DNA from: Thermoguttaceae bacterium
Lineage (GTDB): Bacteria > Planctomycetota > Planctomycetia > Pirellulales > Thermoguttaceae
Direction of reading: 5' to 3'
Length of the DNA stretch: 64,000 bases
NCBI GenBank assembly: GCA_017447865.1
Contig: JAFSMO010000029.1
Location: 40,568-104,567 of the forward strand
Positions 16,816 to 25,567 of the stretch are shown here, in pieces. The position numbers and the translations under genes were made by a program. The first letter of the stretch is position 1; every line of letters starts with the position of its first letter. A model generated the notes under the pieces. It saw only the letters and a program-made list of their open reading frames with translations. It made no database searches and had not been told where the DNA came from.

Positions 16816-18552
16816 TTATTTTAAATCTTCATCTGAAATATCCAATTCTTTTAAGGAAATAGATCCCGAATTCTTATACCCAAGGAGCTGAGCTGCTTTC
16901 GTTTTGTTACGATCAGTCTCTTTCAATGCTTTGATCGTCAGTTTTCTCTTTATGTTTTTCACGAATTCTATGATATTGAACCCATTTCCCAGTGGTACAT
17001 CGTCCACATTCAAAATTGGTTTGTGAGGCTCATCTTGCGATTTTTTCGCTTCCTCTTTCTCCCTATCGTTTGCGCTCACGAGTGCGTAAGGCCCATGGAG
17101 GATTGCCGCCTCAATGGTTTCCCGCTTGATTTCAGTACCGTCTACCATCACAACCGCATACCAAATTACGTTATATAGTTGCCGCACATTTCCAGGCCAA
17201 TCCTGTGATTTTATAAAATCCAATGCCTCGGGAGAAAGCTTTTTAGGTTGGTACTTATTGTTCTGTTTATACAGGTCATTGAAATTTTTCAAAATATCGT
17301 TTGCCAAAATCTCTATATCGCCTTCTCGTTCCCGGAGTGGCAGAAGCGTTATCGGGATAACGGCCAGACGATAGAACAGGTCTTCACGAAATTGTTTGTC
17401 ACGGATCATTTGCCGCAAATCCCGGTTGGTTGCCGCGATGATCCGTACATTCGCCCTGACATCTTCTTGGGCACCAATTGGACGAAATGTCAAATTAGTC
17501 AAACTATTCGAATCATTTTTGGATTGTCCCCCCTTCGAATCTTTTTTAGATTGTCCCCCCTCCGAATTTTTATTCGGTTGCAAAACCCTTAATAATTTGG
17601 CCTGCATGTCAAGAGAACATTCCCCTATTTCGTCCAGGAATAATGTTCCATTATTCGCACGTTGGAAGGCACCGGGTTTATCGTTGCCCGCTCCCGTGAA
17701 AGCCCCCTTTACAAACCCGAAGAGTTCCGATTCAAGGAGTTCTTTGGGGAAAGCCGCACAGTTTAAGGCTTCAAAGCGTTCTTTTTTTCGGGGACTTGCA
17801 TCGTGAATTGCCTGTGCGAACAGTTCTTTGCCTGTACCTGTCTCTCCACAAAGAAGAATCGGAGCATCATATGACGCGGCTCTTTGGGCCAGTCCTTTCG
17901 CCAAACGAAGGGATTCCGATTCCCCTTTAATGATCTGAAATTCATCGACTTTTTGCGAACCTTCCTCGACAATGTGCATCATGCCATGGATTGAAGGAAA
18001 ATACCGACGCTCCGTCCTGAAACTGATGTCAATTTTTTCTTCAATAACGTGCGAAGCCAGAAGATACTTTTTATCTTCAGGATTTTCACTGTCTTTGAAG
18101 GTTTGAAGAAACCTGGTATTGTATCTTTTGTTTTTTCCCAACAAAACCCATGATGCCGCCATGGCGGGAGTGCCCGACGTGAGAAGGATAAAAAGGGGAT
18201 CTTCAGGCGCTAAAGGACTGCATACCTCATCCAGAAATTTATCTGTTTCAAGGAGGATTTCCTCATACGCAATCGGACTGGAAATTGTGGCGAGGTGTAT
18301 TTCCACCTTGGCCTTAGTATTGCTTCTTTCAACGAGCTGCTTTTTAAAAAAGTCTCCAATATCTTTGCCCCAGTCGCACAACAAATGGATTTCATCGAAA
18401 TTACACTCGGATGCCAGGGTGATAAGCGGACCGGACGGGTTGGACTTGCGGTTTTTGGTTTTTTGGCTGATTATTTTTTTGACATCTTCCTCTGCGTTTT
18501 CCTTAACGGATAAAAGGTCCGCTGTACCAATCCATGAAACCAATACTTTCAT
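16816..18552 (-). CDS. RtcR-type CARF-AAA+ sigma54 activator
   Basis: This is a 578-residue protein. Residues 1-~180 form a CARF-like sensor domain of the RtcR kind (VLVSWIGTADLL at the start, ILLTSGTPAM at ~130), which in related proteins binds cyclic or linear oligonucleotides. Residues ~210-460 are a sigma54-interacting AAA+ module with GETGTGKELF, the GAFTGA loop and FLDEIGE; a Ser/Lys/Gly-rich insertion (NSEGGQSKKDSKGG) interrupts it after RVLQ. A short Fis-type helix-turn-helix closes the protein. I take the ATG at 18552 because AGGAG lies six bases upstream; an upstream TTG would swallow this site. No rtcB or rtcA is nearby. It heads the HsdM-HsdS-ATPase-PLD row on the same strand. Confidence 0.85.
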   Translation of the reverse strand: MKVLVSWIGTADLLSVKENAEEDVKKIISQKTKNRKSNPSGPLITLASECNFDEIHLLCDWGKDIGDFFKKQLVERSNTKAKVEIHLATISSPIAYEEILLETDKFLDEVCSPLAPEDPLFILLTSGTPAMAASWVLLGKNKRYNTRFLQTFKDSENPEDKKYLLASHVIEEKIDISFRTERRYFPSIHGMMHIVEEGSQKVDEFQIIKGESESLRLAKGLAQRAASYDAPILLCGETGTGKELFAQAIHDASPRKKERFEALNCAAFPKELLESELFGFVKGAFTGAGNDKPGAFQRANNGTLFLDEIGECSLDMQAKLLRVLQPNKNSEGGQSKKDSKGGQSKNDSNSLTNLTFRPIGAQEDVRANVRIIAATNRDLRQMIRDKQFREDLFYRLAVIPITLLPLREREGDIEILANDILKNFNDLYKQNNKYQPKKLSPEALDFIKSQDWPGNVRQLYNVIWYAVVMVDGTEIKRETIEAAILHGPYALVSANDREKEEAKKSQDEPHKPILNVDDVPLGNGFNIIEFVKNIKRKLTIKALKETDRNKTKAAQLLGYKNSGSISLKELDISDEDLK

Positions 18553-18819
18553 AAAGAACTCCTTCAAACTTGAATCAAATTCTATTAACCTTATTATATT
18601 TTACCATGAATTTGTTTGGGAAAAAGCCCCCCCTGGCAAAATATTCTATTGAAAACCAGCCTGGATTTTTATTTTTTTCATTGTGCCACGCTTTGTGCAT
18701 AGCGTGTTTTGTGAATTGGGGAAATTTCTCTGATTGCAGAGAAATTTTCGTCAAAAAGTTGCACTTGGAAGTTTACACTAACAGAACCTTATATTCACTT
18801 CAACCCAGTGGAGATGCTT

Positions 18820-19554
18820 ATGACCAACACCCATCATTCCCTTCAAACCAAAATGAACACCGTGATCGCGCAGAATACCATTCCGTTCTTCTCTTTTGAA
18901 GGCTTGCCGGGTGCCGGGAAGACCACGCAGATTCAACTCGTTGCGGAAGCGCTAAAACCCGTTTATGGGCCGGTTGCGTGCATTGATCTGCCTTCTTCAA
19001 ATCCTGTCGGAAGATTCCTGAAAGGACTTTATGCCGACAAAGAACGCTGGGAGCAGTTCCGTTTCAAGTACCCGGAAGTCAATCCGGCTCTCATCGGCTA
19101 TGACTTGGCGGACACGCTGCGGGTCTGTGCTGAGGCGGGGTATAAGCTGGTTCTCCTTTCCCGCGGTCGGCTTTCGACCTATTACTACAATTTGGGACCG
19201 TATGAGTCTCGTTGTGCCAATCGTTCTGCCGCTCTGGAAAAATGCCGGCATGACATGATCCACTACCCCAAAGCCGACGGGATCTTCTTCCTCGACCTTC
19301 CGGCAGATGTCGCCCACGAACGGGTCGTGAAACGCGCCCGGGGACCGCTCCGCCTTATGGATGCCGAGGCCGCAATGCGCAAGGATCGCCAGACGTTCGG
19401 CTGGCTGATGGAAAACGCTGCGGAGGATATTCTGGTCCGAATCATTGACGCGAATCGCGGTCAAAGTGTAATTACGGACGAAATCTGCCGGGCCATTTGC
19501 TCGCAGCTGGAAGTTAATTCCTCTGTTTTCGATTTTCAGGAAATAGCTGCGTGA
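18820..19554 (+). CDS. Thymidylate-kinase-like nucleotide kinase
   Basis: This is a 244-residue P-loop kinase with FEGLPGAGKTTQ near residue 25, a DL/LSRGRLS segment where dTMP kinases have DR(F/Y)xxS, and an AHERVVKRARGP lid-like region. The family is deoxynucleoside monophosphate kinase, but spacing differs from housekeeping Tmk, so the substrate is open. The start is ATG at 18820 with GGAG six bases upstream. It is the only plus-strand gene in the island and converges on the radical SAM gene of operon B, with 15 bases between stop codons. Confidence 0.75.
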   Translation: MTNTHHSLQTKMNTVIAQNTIPFFSFEGLPGAGKTTQIQLVAEALKPVYGPVACIDLPSSNPVGRFLKGLYADKERWEQFRFKYPEVNPALIGYDLADTLRVCAEAGYKLVLLSRGRLSTYYYNLGPYESRCANRSAALEKCRHDMIHYPKADGIFFLDLPADVAHERVVKRARGPLRLMDAEAAMRKDRQTFGWLMENAAEDILVRIIDANRGQSVITDEICRAICSQLEVNSSVFDFQEIAA

Positions 19555-19569
19555 CCTTCTTCTGGTCAT

Positions 19570-20163
19570 TCATTCTTCTATTGGGCTGAGAGTTTTCGGG
19601 CAGCCGTTCAGGGTGAACGATGAGGCGTTCGAGCCCGGACGGATCTCAACCAGTGACGCATATAAGGGGTCCGTCTCAATGGTTGACGTGTACCGGTCTG
19701 TGAAATAATGAAACGTTTGATTCGTCGATCCGACCCAGTTCCGCAGTTCATCTGGCTTGTCGCGTAAATACGGACCATCGACCAGAACGTCCGTAAAGTG
19801 GAGCAGATCTGGAACTCCCGGAAGCGGGTTTTCCCGGCACTCGGATAGAGTGTAACCCGTGAAAACCATCACAGAAAGGCCATGATCCCGCGCAAATCTC
19901 GCCACCTCCGCAAGACCTTTGGCCTGAAGCAGCGGCTCGCCTCCGAGAAACGTTACGCCCTCGATTTCGTCCTCTTTTACCGACTGGAGAATCTGCTCGC
20001 AAATCTCCGAAACCGATAAAATCCGGCGCGGCTCGAACGCCTGCATTGGAGCGTTGCAGCAACCGGGGCACCGCTTTGCGCACCCCTGAGTCCAGAGGCA
20101 AAAACGTTTGCCGGGTCCTTCCGCGATCGTACAGGGAAGGAAACGATTCAGGTTCAGGAACAT
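19570..20163 (-). CDS. NrdG-like radical SAM protein (operon B)
   Basis: This is a 197-residue small radical SAM protein. It has EGPGKRFCLWTQGC, cluster motif CAKRCPGC, TFLGGEPL, FTGYTLSE and VDGPY...WVGSTNQ...DRY, closely paralleling the gene at 10240-10872. I take the ATG at 20163 because GAGG lies six bases upstream; longer starts have no ribosome site and run into a hairpin. It is the last gene of operon B, whereas its paralogue is the first gene of operon A. No glycyl radical enzyme partner is visible. Confidence 0.85.
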   Translation of the reverse strand: MFLNLNRFLPCTIAEGPGKRFCLWTQGCAKRCPGCCNAPMQAFEPRRILSVSEICEQILQSVKEDEIEGVTFLGGEPLLQAKGLAEVARFARDHGLSVMVFTGYTLSECRENPLPGVPDLLHFTDVLVDGPYLRDKPDELRNWVGSTNQTFHYFTDRYTSTIETDPLYASLVEIRPGSNASSFTLNGCPKTLSPIEE

Positions 20164-20191
20164 GGGAAACCTCATCATAGGGAACGAAGGA

Positions 20192-20227
20192 TGGATCAAG
20201 GGACAATTGTTCTTGCCCCTTGATCCA
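20192..20227. repeat. Hairpin between the AAA+ and radical SAM genes of operon B
   Basis: TGGATCAAGGG (20192-20202) and CCCTTGATCCA (20217-20227) form a perfect 11-base-pair stem with a 14-base loop in the 79-base gap between the two genes. There is no T-run, so it may tune processing or translation of the distal radical SAM gene rather than terminate transcription. Confidence 0.6.
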
Positions 20228-20242
20228 TTATTGGGTTCTTGG

Positions 20243-22141
20243 TTAAAAAACGGGCTTGATCATAAAATCGATCTCAGACGTCTTTTCATTCAGGTAAACG
20301 GTTACCGTGGCTCCGTGAAGCTCATCCGTTTCAAACTCCTCGAACATCTGCATGGCGAGCGGCTCGATAATCAGGTCGTTTACACGGTTCGCGATCCCAC
20401 GCCCGCCGTTGGCCGTGTTGAAGCCTTTGAGAAGACGGCGCAAAACCGCTTCCTCGTTCTTGAATTCGAGTTTCATGCTGTACTTCTCATCAAGTTTCTG
20501 GCGCAGCGGCATCAGCTTGGACGCCGCGATTTTCAGCAGGACGTTTTCATCCGTCAGGAAATTGAACGGAAGGATGTTCTTCTCACCGATTCGGTTCAGA
20601 AGCTCCGGCCGTTTCATCTCCTTCACGAATTTTTCCTTGACCGCGGAAATGAAGGCTTCGTGAGCGTTCGGATCGTCCACTTCGACTTCACTCGCCCCGA
20701 TGTTTGAGGTGAAAATGATGACCGACTCGGAAAACGAGACCGTATCGCCTTTGCCGTCGGTAAGGCGTCCATCTTCGAGAATTTGCAGGAATTTATCGAA
20801 GATTTTGGTGTTGGCCTTCTCGATTTCATCGAAAAGCAGAACACTGAACGGACGCTGACGAACCGCGTTGGTGAGCTGCCCGCCTTCTTCGTAACCGACG
20901 TATCCGGGAGGGGCACCGACGAGACGCTGGTCGCTGTGCTCAGTCGAAAATTCGCTCATGTCGAATCGGATGCAGGCTTCTTCTTCGCCGAACAGGAACC
21001 GGGCGATGGCTTTGGCCATCTCGGTTTTCCCTACTCCGGTCGGTCCCACGAAGAAAAAGATCCCTTTCGGCATTTGCTGCCGTCCGGAATGTTGGAGGCC
21101 GGAAAGTCCCATGAAAGCTTTGATCAGCACATTCTGTACTTTGTCAATGATGTGGTCCTGCCCCTTGACGGAGTTTTTAAGTTCCTCGCCCAGTTGTTTC
21201 AAACGGTCGTGATTGAGCTCTTCCCACGGGCTTTTCTTCTCCCCGAAGCGGTAAAGCTGGATCAGACGCTTGAACGAAAGCCGTTCATGCCCAAGTTTGT
21301 GTGAAAGGCGAATCAACTGTTGCATATCGCGAACTGTAAAGCCATCGAGGGAGTCCACGAGTTCCTGAAAGTCCCTCGTTCCAGGATGCAAAGGTTCTGA
21401 GACCCAAAGCTGATGACAGAACTTGCTCATGAATTTTTCGCGTTCTTTCCGGTCCGGCTTTGGAATATTCACGACCTCCACCGACGGATTGTCCTGGTAA
21501 AAACGCGGAGGGATCAATGCCTGACGTGGAGTTATGATGATGAGCAGGTCTTCAACGGATTCAAGTTGATCGTTGTCGAGCGAGCATTCGGAATCGCGAA
21601 GGGCGTTCCCAAGCTGAAGGAGCTGAACCCGCTCTGCCTCGGAAAGAGCGTTGGAGTTTCCGAAAAGAGCGTCCCCGCCATCAATGATGTAAACCGTGGG
21701 ATTACGCCGATGTCCGGGTTGATTTTGTGCCGTAAAGCGATGGCGCAGAATGTTGAAAAAACCGGCGGCGTCCCGTGTAGATTCGCCGATACTGGTCGGG
21801 GTGGCTGCGGGTTCCGAACCCAATCCCAAGTCCAAATCTATCGGGGGAGCTGTATTTTGCATAGCGGAAGGATCTGCAGCGGTAGAATCTTGCACAGAAG
21901 CCTGAACGTCTTCGGAAAGATCATTCTGAGCTTCAGGAGTAAGTCCCCGCGCCCCTTCGAGCTGGTTCCAGACGACGATTTGATTCCAGCCGATTCCGTT
22001 CAGAATGTTCTGGATGTAGGGAATGATGGGCGTTCCAGTCTGTTTGTTGGACTGAAAGAAAATGTCCTGGGTGTTCCCGTGGAGAATGATCGCACGTTTG
22101 ATTTGCGCTTGAGTTTTAAATGATTCTTCCCAGTTAGCCAT
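20243..22141 (-). CDS. Clp-type AAA+ ATPase (operon B paralogue)
   Basis: This is a 632-residue protein with the same plan as the operon A ATPase. Its degenerate first module begins RAIILHGNTQDIF and has IPKPDRKEREKF; no Walker A is present there. The active ClpA/B D2-type module has GPTGVGKTE (~368), GAPPGYVGYEEGG and LLFDEIEKA (~437), with sensor 1 FTSNIGA and a D2-small-like end. A Ser/Ala/Pro-rich insert lies at ~75-125. The start overlaps the coiled-coil stop as TAATG. No protease partner is present. The D2 core is strikingly similar to the operon A copy, while the N-terminal part has diverged. Confidence 0.87.
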   Translation of the reverse strand: MANWEESFKTQAQIKRAIILHGNTQDIFFQSNKQTGTPIIPYIQNILNGIGWNQIVVWNQLEGARGLTPEAQNDLSEDVQASVQDSTAADPSAMQNTAPPIDLDLGLGSEPAATPTSIGESTRDAAGFFNILRHRFTAQNQPGHRRNPTVYIIDGGDALFGNSNALSEAERVQLLQLGNALRDSECSLDNDQLESVEDLLIIITPRQALIPPRFYQDNPSVEVVNIPKPDRKEREKFMSKFCHQLWVSEPLHPGTRDFQELVDSLDGFTVRDMQQLIRLSHKLGHERLSFKRLIQLYRFGEKKSPWEELNHDRLKQLGEELKNSVKGQDHIIDKVQNVLIKAFMGLSGLQHSGRQQMPKGIFFFVGPTGVGKTEMAKAIARFLFGEEEACIRFDMSEFSTEHSDQRLVGAPPGYVGYEEGGQLTNAVRQRPFSVLLFDEIEKANTKIFDKFLQILEDGRLTDGKGDTVSFSESVIIFTSNIGASEVEVDDPNAHEAFISAVKEKFVKEMKRPELLNRIGEKNILPFNFLTDENVLLKIAASKLMPLRQKLDEKYSMKLEFKNEEAVLRRLLKGFNTANGGRGIANRVNDLIIEPLAMQMFEEFETDELHGATVTVYLNEKTSEIDFMIKPVF

Positions 22142-23415
22142 TAGTTGAGCCCTCCCATTTGGTTAGAGTTTGGATTGTTCTTTGCCATTTTTCCGATTTC
22201 ATCCGGATTCTCCCAAAGAACCCGTTCTTCGGAAAGGTTAATTCCGTAAATTTCTTTCATTCGGACCATTACTTCCTGAATGTCCTTCTTGCACGTCTGG
22301 CCCTCGTACTGGTCGAAGCTGTAACGCATCGCACCATCGGCACTAACCAGAAAGACACTTCGCTGGCCGTTTGGACGTTTGGCTTCCAGTTTGATGAAGG
22401 GCCCCTGGATGGTCGGTTGGCAGGTAAAAATAAAGCCTAAGCTCCGAAGTGTTTGGACAATTGCCTTGAGCGTCTCGCGGCGGTACTCTTCCGAACAAAC
22501 CGCTTCATCGGCATTTGTTTCCGCTTCGGCAAGCTGTTCCGCTGCGGCTTCCTGGGTGATTTTCCCGCTGGAAACGTCCTGCTTGAGTTGATTAAGCTTT
22601 TCAGCGATTTTGCGCAGTTCCTCGTTATTCGCGTGCGCTTTGTTCTGGGTCAGGACCTCACGCTTGAGTTCGATCTGCTCTGCCAGATTTTCCGTCTGAC
22701 GTTCCTCGCGTTTCTTCTGCCGCCACGCTTCCGCGCGCTGAATCGCCGAAGAGGAAAGAGCCTGGAGTTCCGTCTGAAACTGTGCCGAAATGTTCGTCAG
22801 ATCAGCACCATCACGAGTCGAAAGCTCCAAAAACTTCTTTTCGAGTTCCTCAGCTTCCTGGCCTGCCAGGTCGAAAGCGACGCGATCCTGCAAGGCTTCA
22901 CGGATTTGTGAAGCGACCTGTTCCGCAAACTTGCGCTGGGCTTCCCGAAGCTGGATTTCGGCCTGAATTCGGGCACGATCCTCTTCTTGCAGCTGTTTCT
23001 CACGCGCAAGTCGGGCTTCACGTTCTTCCTGCTGACGGCGCAGACGTTCCTCGTGTTCCTGCTGACGCCGCAAAGCTTCCTGCTGCCGGGCCCGCTCACG
23101 TTCTGCACGTTGTGTGTCGTTCTGAATGGAACGCGCAAGCCGATAGATCCCGCGCAAAAGCTCGCCCGCTTGCTGAGAATAATCTCTTGCGGAATCCGGG
23201 TCGGAGTACAAATAACTTTGCGCGTTTGCAACCAGGCGCGCTGCAGAGTTCCACTCCGCCTGCACGTACTGGGCAAGCCCCTGGGCCTGCAGGTCTTGCA
23301 GTGTTTGAGTGTAGCGGTCCAGAAACGACTGCGTCGTTTCCCGAATGCGCTCCTGACGGATCTCTTCTCTTCGTCTGCGCTGCAGTTCGTATTGGTAGTC
23401 TACGGATCGACTCAT
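22141..23415 (-). CDS. Coiled-coil partner protein (operon B)
   Basis: This is a 424-residue protein, almost wholly helical and charged (for example RQQEEREARLAREKQL) from ~100 to 310, with no membrane segment. Its C-terminal ~90 residues (LRSLGFIFTCQP..., RYSFDQYEGQTC) form a globular domain matching the position and general pattern of the end of the operon A coiled-coil protein. It overlaps both neighbours (ATGA with the PIN gene, TAATG with the AAA+ gene), so the three proteins are very probably made together and act in one complex. Confidence 0.65.
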   Translation of the reverse strand: MSRSVDYQYELQRRRREEIRQERIRETTQSFLDRYTQTLQDLQAQGLAQYVQAEWNSAARLVANAQSYLYSDPDSARDYSQQAGELLRGIYRLARSIQNDTQRAERERARQQEALRRQQEHEERLRRQQEEREARLAREKQLQEEDRARIQAEIQLREAQRKFAEQVASQIREALQDRVAFDLAGQEAEELEKKFLELSTRDGADLTNISAQFQTELQALSSSAIQRAEAWRQKKREERQTENLAEQIELKREVLTQNKAHANNEELRKIAEKLNQLKQDVSSGKITQEAAAEQLAEAETNADEAVCSEEYRRETLKAIVQTLRSLGFIFTCQPTIQGPFIKLEAKRPNGQRSVFLVSADGAMRYSFDQYEGQTCKKDIQEVMVRMKEIYGINLSEERVLWENPDEIGKMAKNNPNSNQMGGLN

Positions 23416-25523
23416 GATTTACTCACTTTCTGAAGTTCATCAAGACATTTCCACGGGAAAAGGACCCGAATGTTTCTGGCCTTTCCCTCTGGAATTAGTT
23501 TACGGTTATTTGTCACGACGTACGTGGTATTTTCACGGAAACGTTCCGCAAAATCCATGATTTTTAGTTGATCGGGATTGGAATCTTCAAAAACCAGGAT
23601 GTTTTTGTTCCATTGCATGAGATCCAGGGCTCTTTGACGATTGGCTTTCTGTTCCGGTTCGTTCGTTTTCCAGTTTTCAAGTTTCAACCTCACATAATTG
23701 GGGATTGCAAACTTGATGTTTTGGATTTGGTAGGACAAAATTTCCGGAGCTTCCAACAGAGCGAAAATATCCAGCACCAAAACGATGCGAGACGAGGCTT
23801 CTTTGATTCTCTCATCCGCCTGCTTTTTAAGGTTCTGGACACTCTGCCGGAGGTCCTCACAAAATGTTTCCTGAGTGGAAAATTTGCCCATCACGTTCTG
23901 ATAAAGGTCCAGCCACTCGGTACAAAGTCTGGAAAAATCCCCCAAAGCCACATTCGGGGGCAGTTCAATATCTGGTTTCAGCATGGGAATACCAAGCCGT
24001 CTCTGCAAATTGTCCAGGAGGTTGGAAAGCTGGCAGAGAGGGACAATTTGAGGAATTTTACTCAATTGTTCCCGGTCTTGAGGACGATTCCAGATACTAC
24101 GCACGATCTCCTCGGCGATTCGGTCACGGAAAAGCATTTCCGGGTACGCAAGCAGCGACTTTGGCACCCGATGGTACAGTTTAATCGCCTGCGTCAGATT
24201 AGTCGGCTGATCGAGTTTTTCCTGAAGCCGATGCCACAGTGTTTCGGGATCAAAACCATAATGTTTCGCGTGTTTCCGGATCTGTTCGAGCGTCGTTTCC
24301 AGGTCGTTCTGACTCAAAAGGAAATCGACGACGGCTTCATTTTGAGGATCAAGGAGCAGCGCGAAGGCACAAATTTCAGCCGGACCGACGTCTTCTGACG
24401 TTTCCGCTTGCAGGAGTTCAGTGATGAGCAGGTTCGTCAGCTGGGCTTGATTCTTATTGGAAAGATGCTCTTCGACGACAAAATCCGCGAGGATCGGCGT
24501 TCCATTATAGAACAGACGAGCCGTCACTGGGGACAGGACTTTTTTCAGGTCGGAAACCGATTCCTCGTTCCAGTCTTTCAAGGCTGAAATATGGAGTTTG
24601 GCGGGTTCGCCATTCTGACCGTATTCCAGGTACGGCGCGTCGGTGGAAGGACTCAGCAGTATTTCCAGGAAATTCGGCTGGAACGGCGAATTTTGATTCG
24701 ATTCGGAACGAAGGACCACGTCGGCTTTTTCCTTTCTGGACGGAAATTTCGCCAGGGGTGTAATCCGATCTGCCTTGATGGTTTCGAGATTGATTATTAC
24801 GGGCTCATCCGTTTTGGAAGACCAGGAGAAAATTTTCTCGATGACTTCCTTTGGAAGATTGTTCAGGAACTGCGTGAAAGCCGGTGTTTTCCCCTGGATG
24901 GAGACTTGTCCGTCCTTCAATTCCGCGGAAATGGTCTCTGTTTTCCATTGCCATTCTACGCCATTGGACTGAATTTCCCCAATGACCACATTCGGGCCGG
25001 AATATTCCTCGGAAAGCTCAAATCCATGCCGTATTTTGTCCTCAGGAAAACCCGGCTCAAACTTTTCAAGTTGAGGGAATTCCAACGGCGGCTCCGTTTG
25101 GAGTTTAGGTAAATCCAGAAATTCATTCTCAATCGTGTCGTATGCCATTCTCCAGTCATCCTGATACGGCACTGCTGGAATAATCCCTGTTTCTAAAATG
25201 TGACGGCCATTTTCTGTAAGCTGGAAATTATTCAAAGGAGAATCCATCGGGGAAATCGTTGGATCCGTCATAACTACAGCATTCACCAAGGGGCTGTCCA
25301 GTTCATTCATGACATTCTCAAGAATCGTGCTCATTTTGGGCCAGCCCAATAATTGCTCCATAATATCCAAAATCGTACTATCCTGAACGGGAGTTTTACC
25401 CAGTCGGGCGATAATGGAAATGACGACTTTCTCGATGGGATTACTCTTTCTCGGCTGTGTGGATGAAACATTCACTCCGAAAACAGGAATCGGTCTTGCG
25501 ATTTTGGTTTCGCTTAATTTCAT
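23412..25523 (-). CDS. PIN-domain protein, probable RNase
   Basis: This is a 703-residue protein. The last ~130 residues look like a PIN nuclease: VLDIFALLE (~585), a middle acidic segment, then DFAERF and VTNNRKLI at the end, the usual spacing of PIN acidic residues. The first ~100 residues may be a winged helix (LDIMEQLLGW...FQLTENGRHIL). The large middle part is not recognised. AGGAA precedes the ATG. It lies between an Upf1-like helicase and the coiled-coil gene, which suggests a nucleic acid-degrading effector. Confidence 0.6.
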   Translation of the reverse strand: MKLSETKIARPIPVFGVNVSSTQPRKSNPIEKVVISIIARLGKTPVQDSTILDIMEQLLGWPKMSTILENVMNELDSPLVNAVVMTDPTISPMDSPLNNFQLTENGRHILETGIIPAVPYQDDWRMAYDTIENEFLDLPKLQTEPPLEFPQLEKFEPGFPEDKIRHGFELSEEYSGPNVVIGEIQSNGVEWQWKTETISAELKDGQVSIQGKTPAFTQFLNNLPKEVIEKIFSWSSKTDEPVIINLETIKADRITPLAKFPSRKEKADVVLRSESNQNSPFQPNFLEILLSPSTDAPYLEYGQNGEPAKLHISALKDWNEESVSDLKKVLSPVTARLFYNGTPILADFVVEEHLSNKNQAQLTNLLITELLQAETSEDVGPAEICAFALLLDPQNEAVVDFLLSQNDLETTLEQIRKHAKHYGFDPETLWHRLQEKLDQPTNLTQAIKLYHRVPKSLLAYPEMLFRDRIAEEIVRSIWNRPQDREQLSKIPQIVPLCQLSNLLDNLQRRLGIPMLKPDIELPPNVALGDFSRLCTEWLDLYQNVMGKFSTQETFCEDLRQSVQNLKKQADERIKEASSRIVLVLDIFALLEAPEILSYQIQNIKFAIPNYVRLKLENWKTNEPEQKANRQRALDLMQWNKNILVFEDSNPDQLKIMDFAERFRENTTYVVTNNRKLIPEGKARNIRVLFPWKCLDELQKVSKS

Positions 25524-25567
25524 CTGAATTTCCTTTCAGTTTGTGACGTAACGGTTCTTCCGAATGA

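Noticed and set aside
18538..18567. TTG start of the RtcR-like gene at 18567
   Set aside because: The AGGAG ribosome site lies inside that extension and points to the ATG at 18552.
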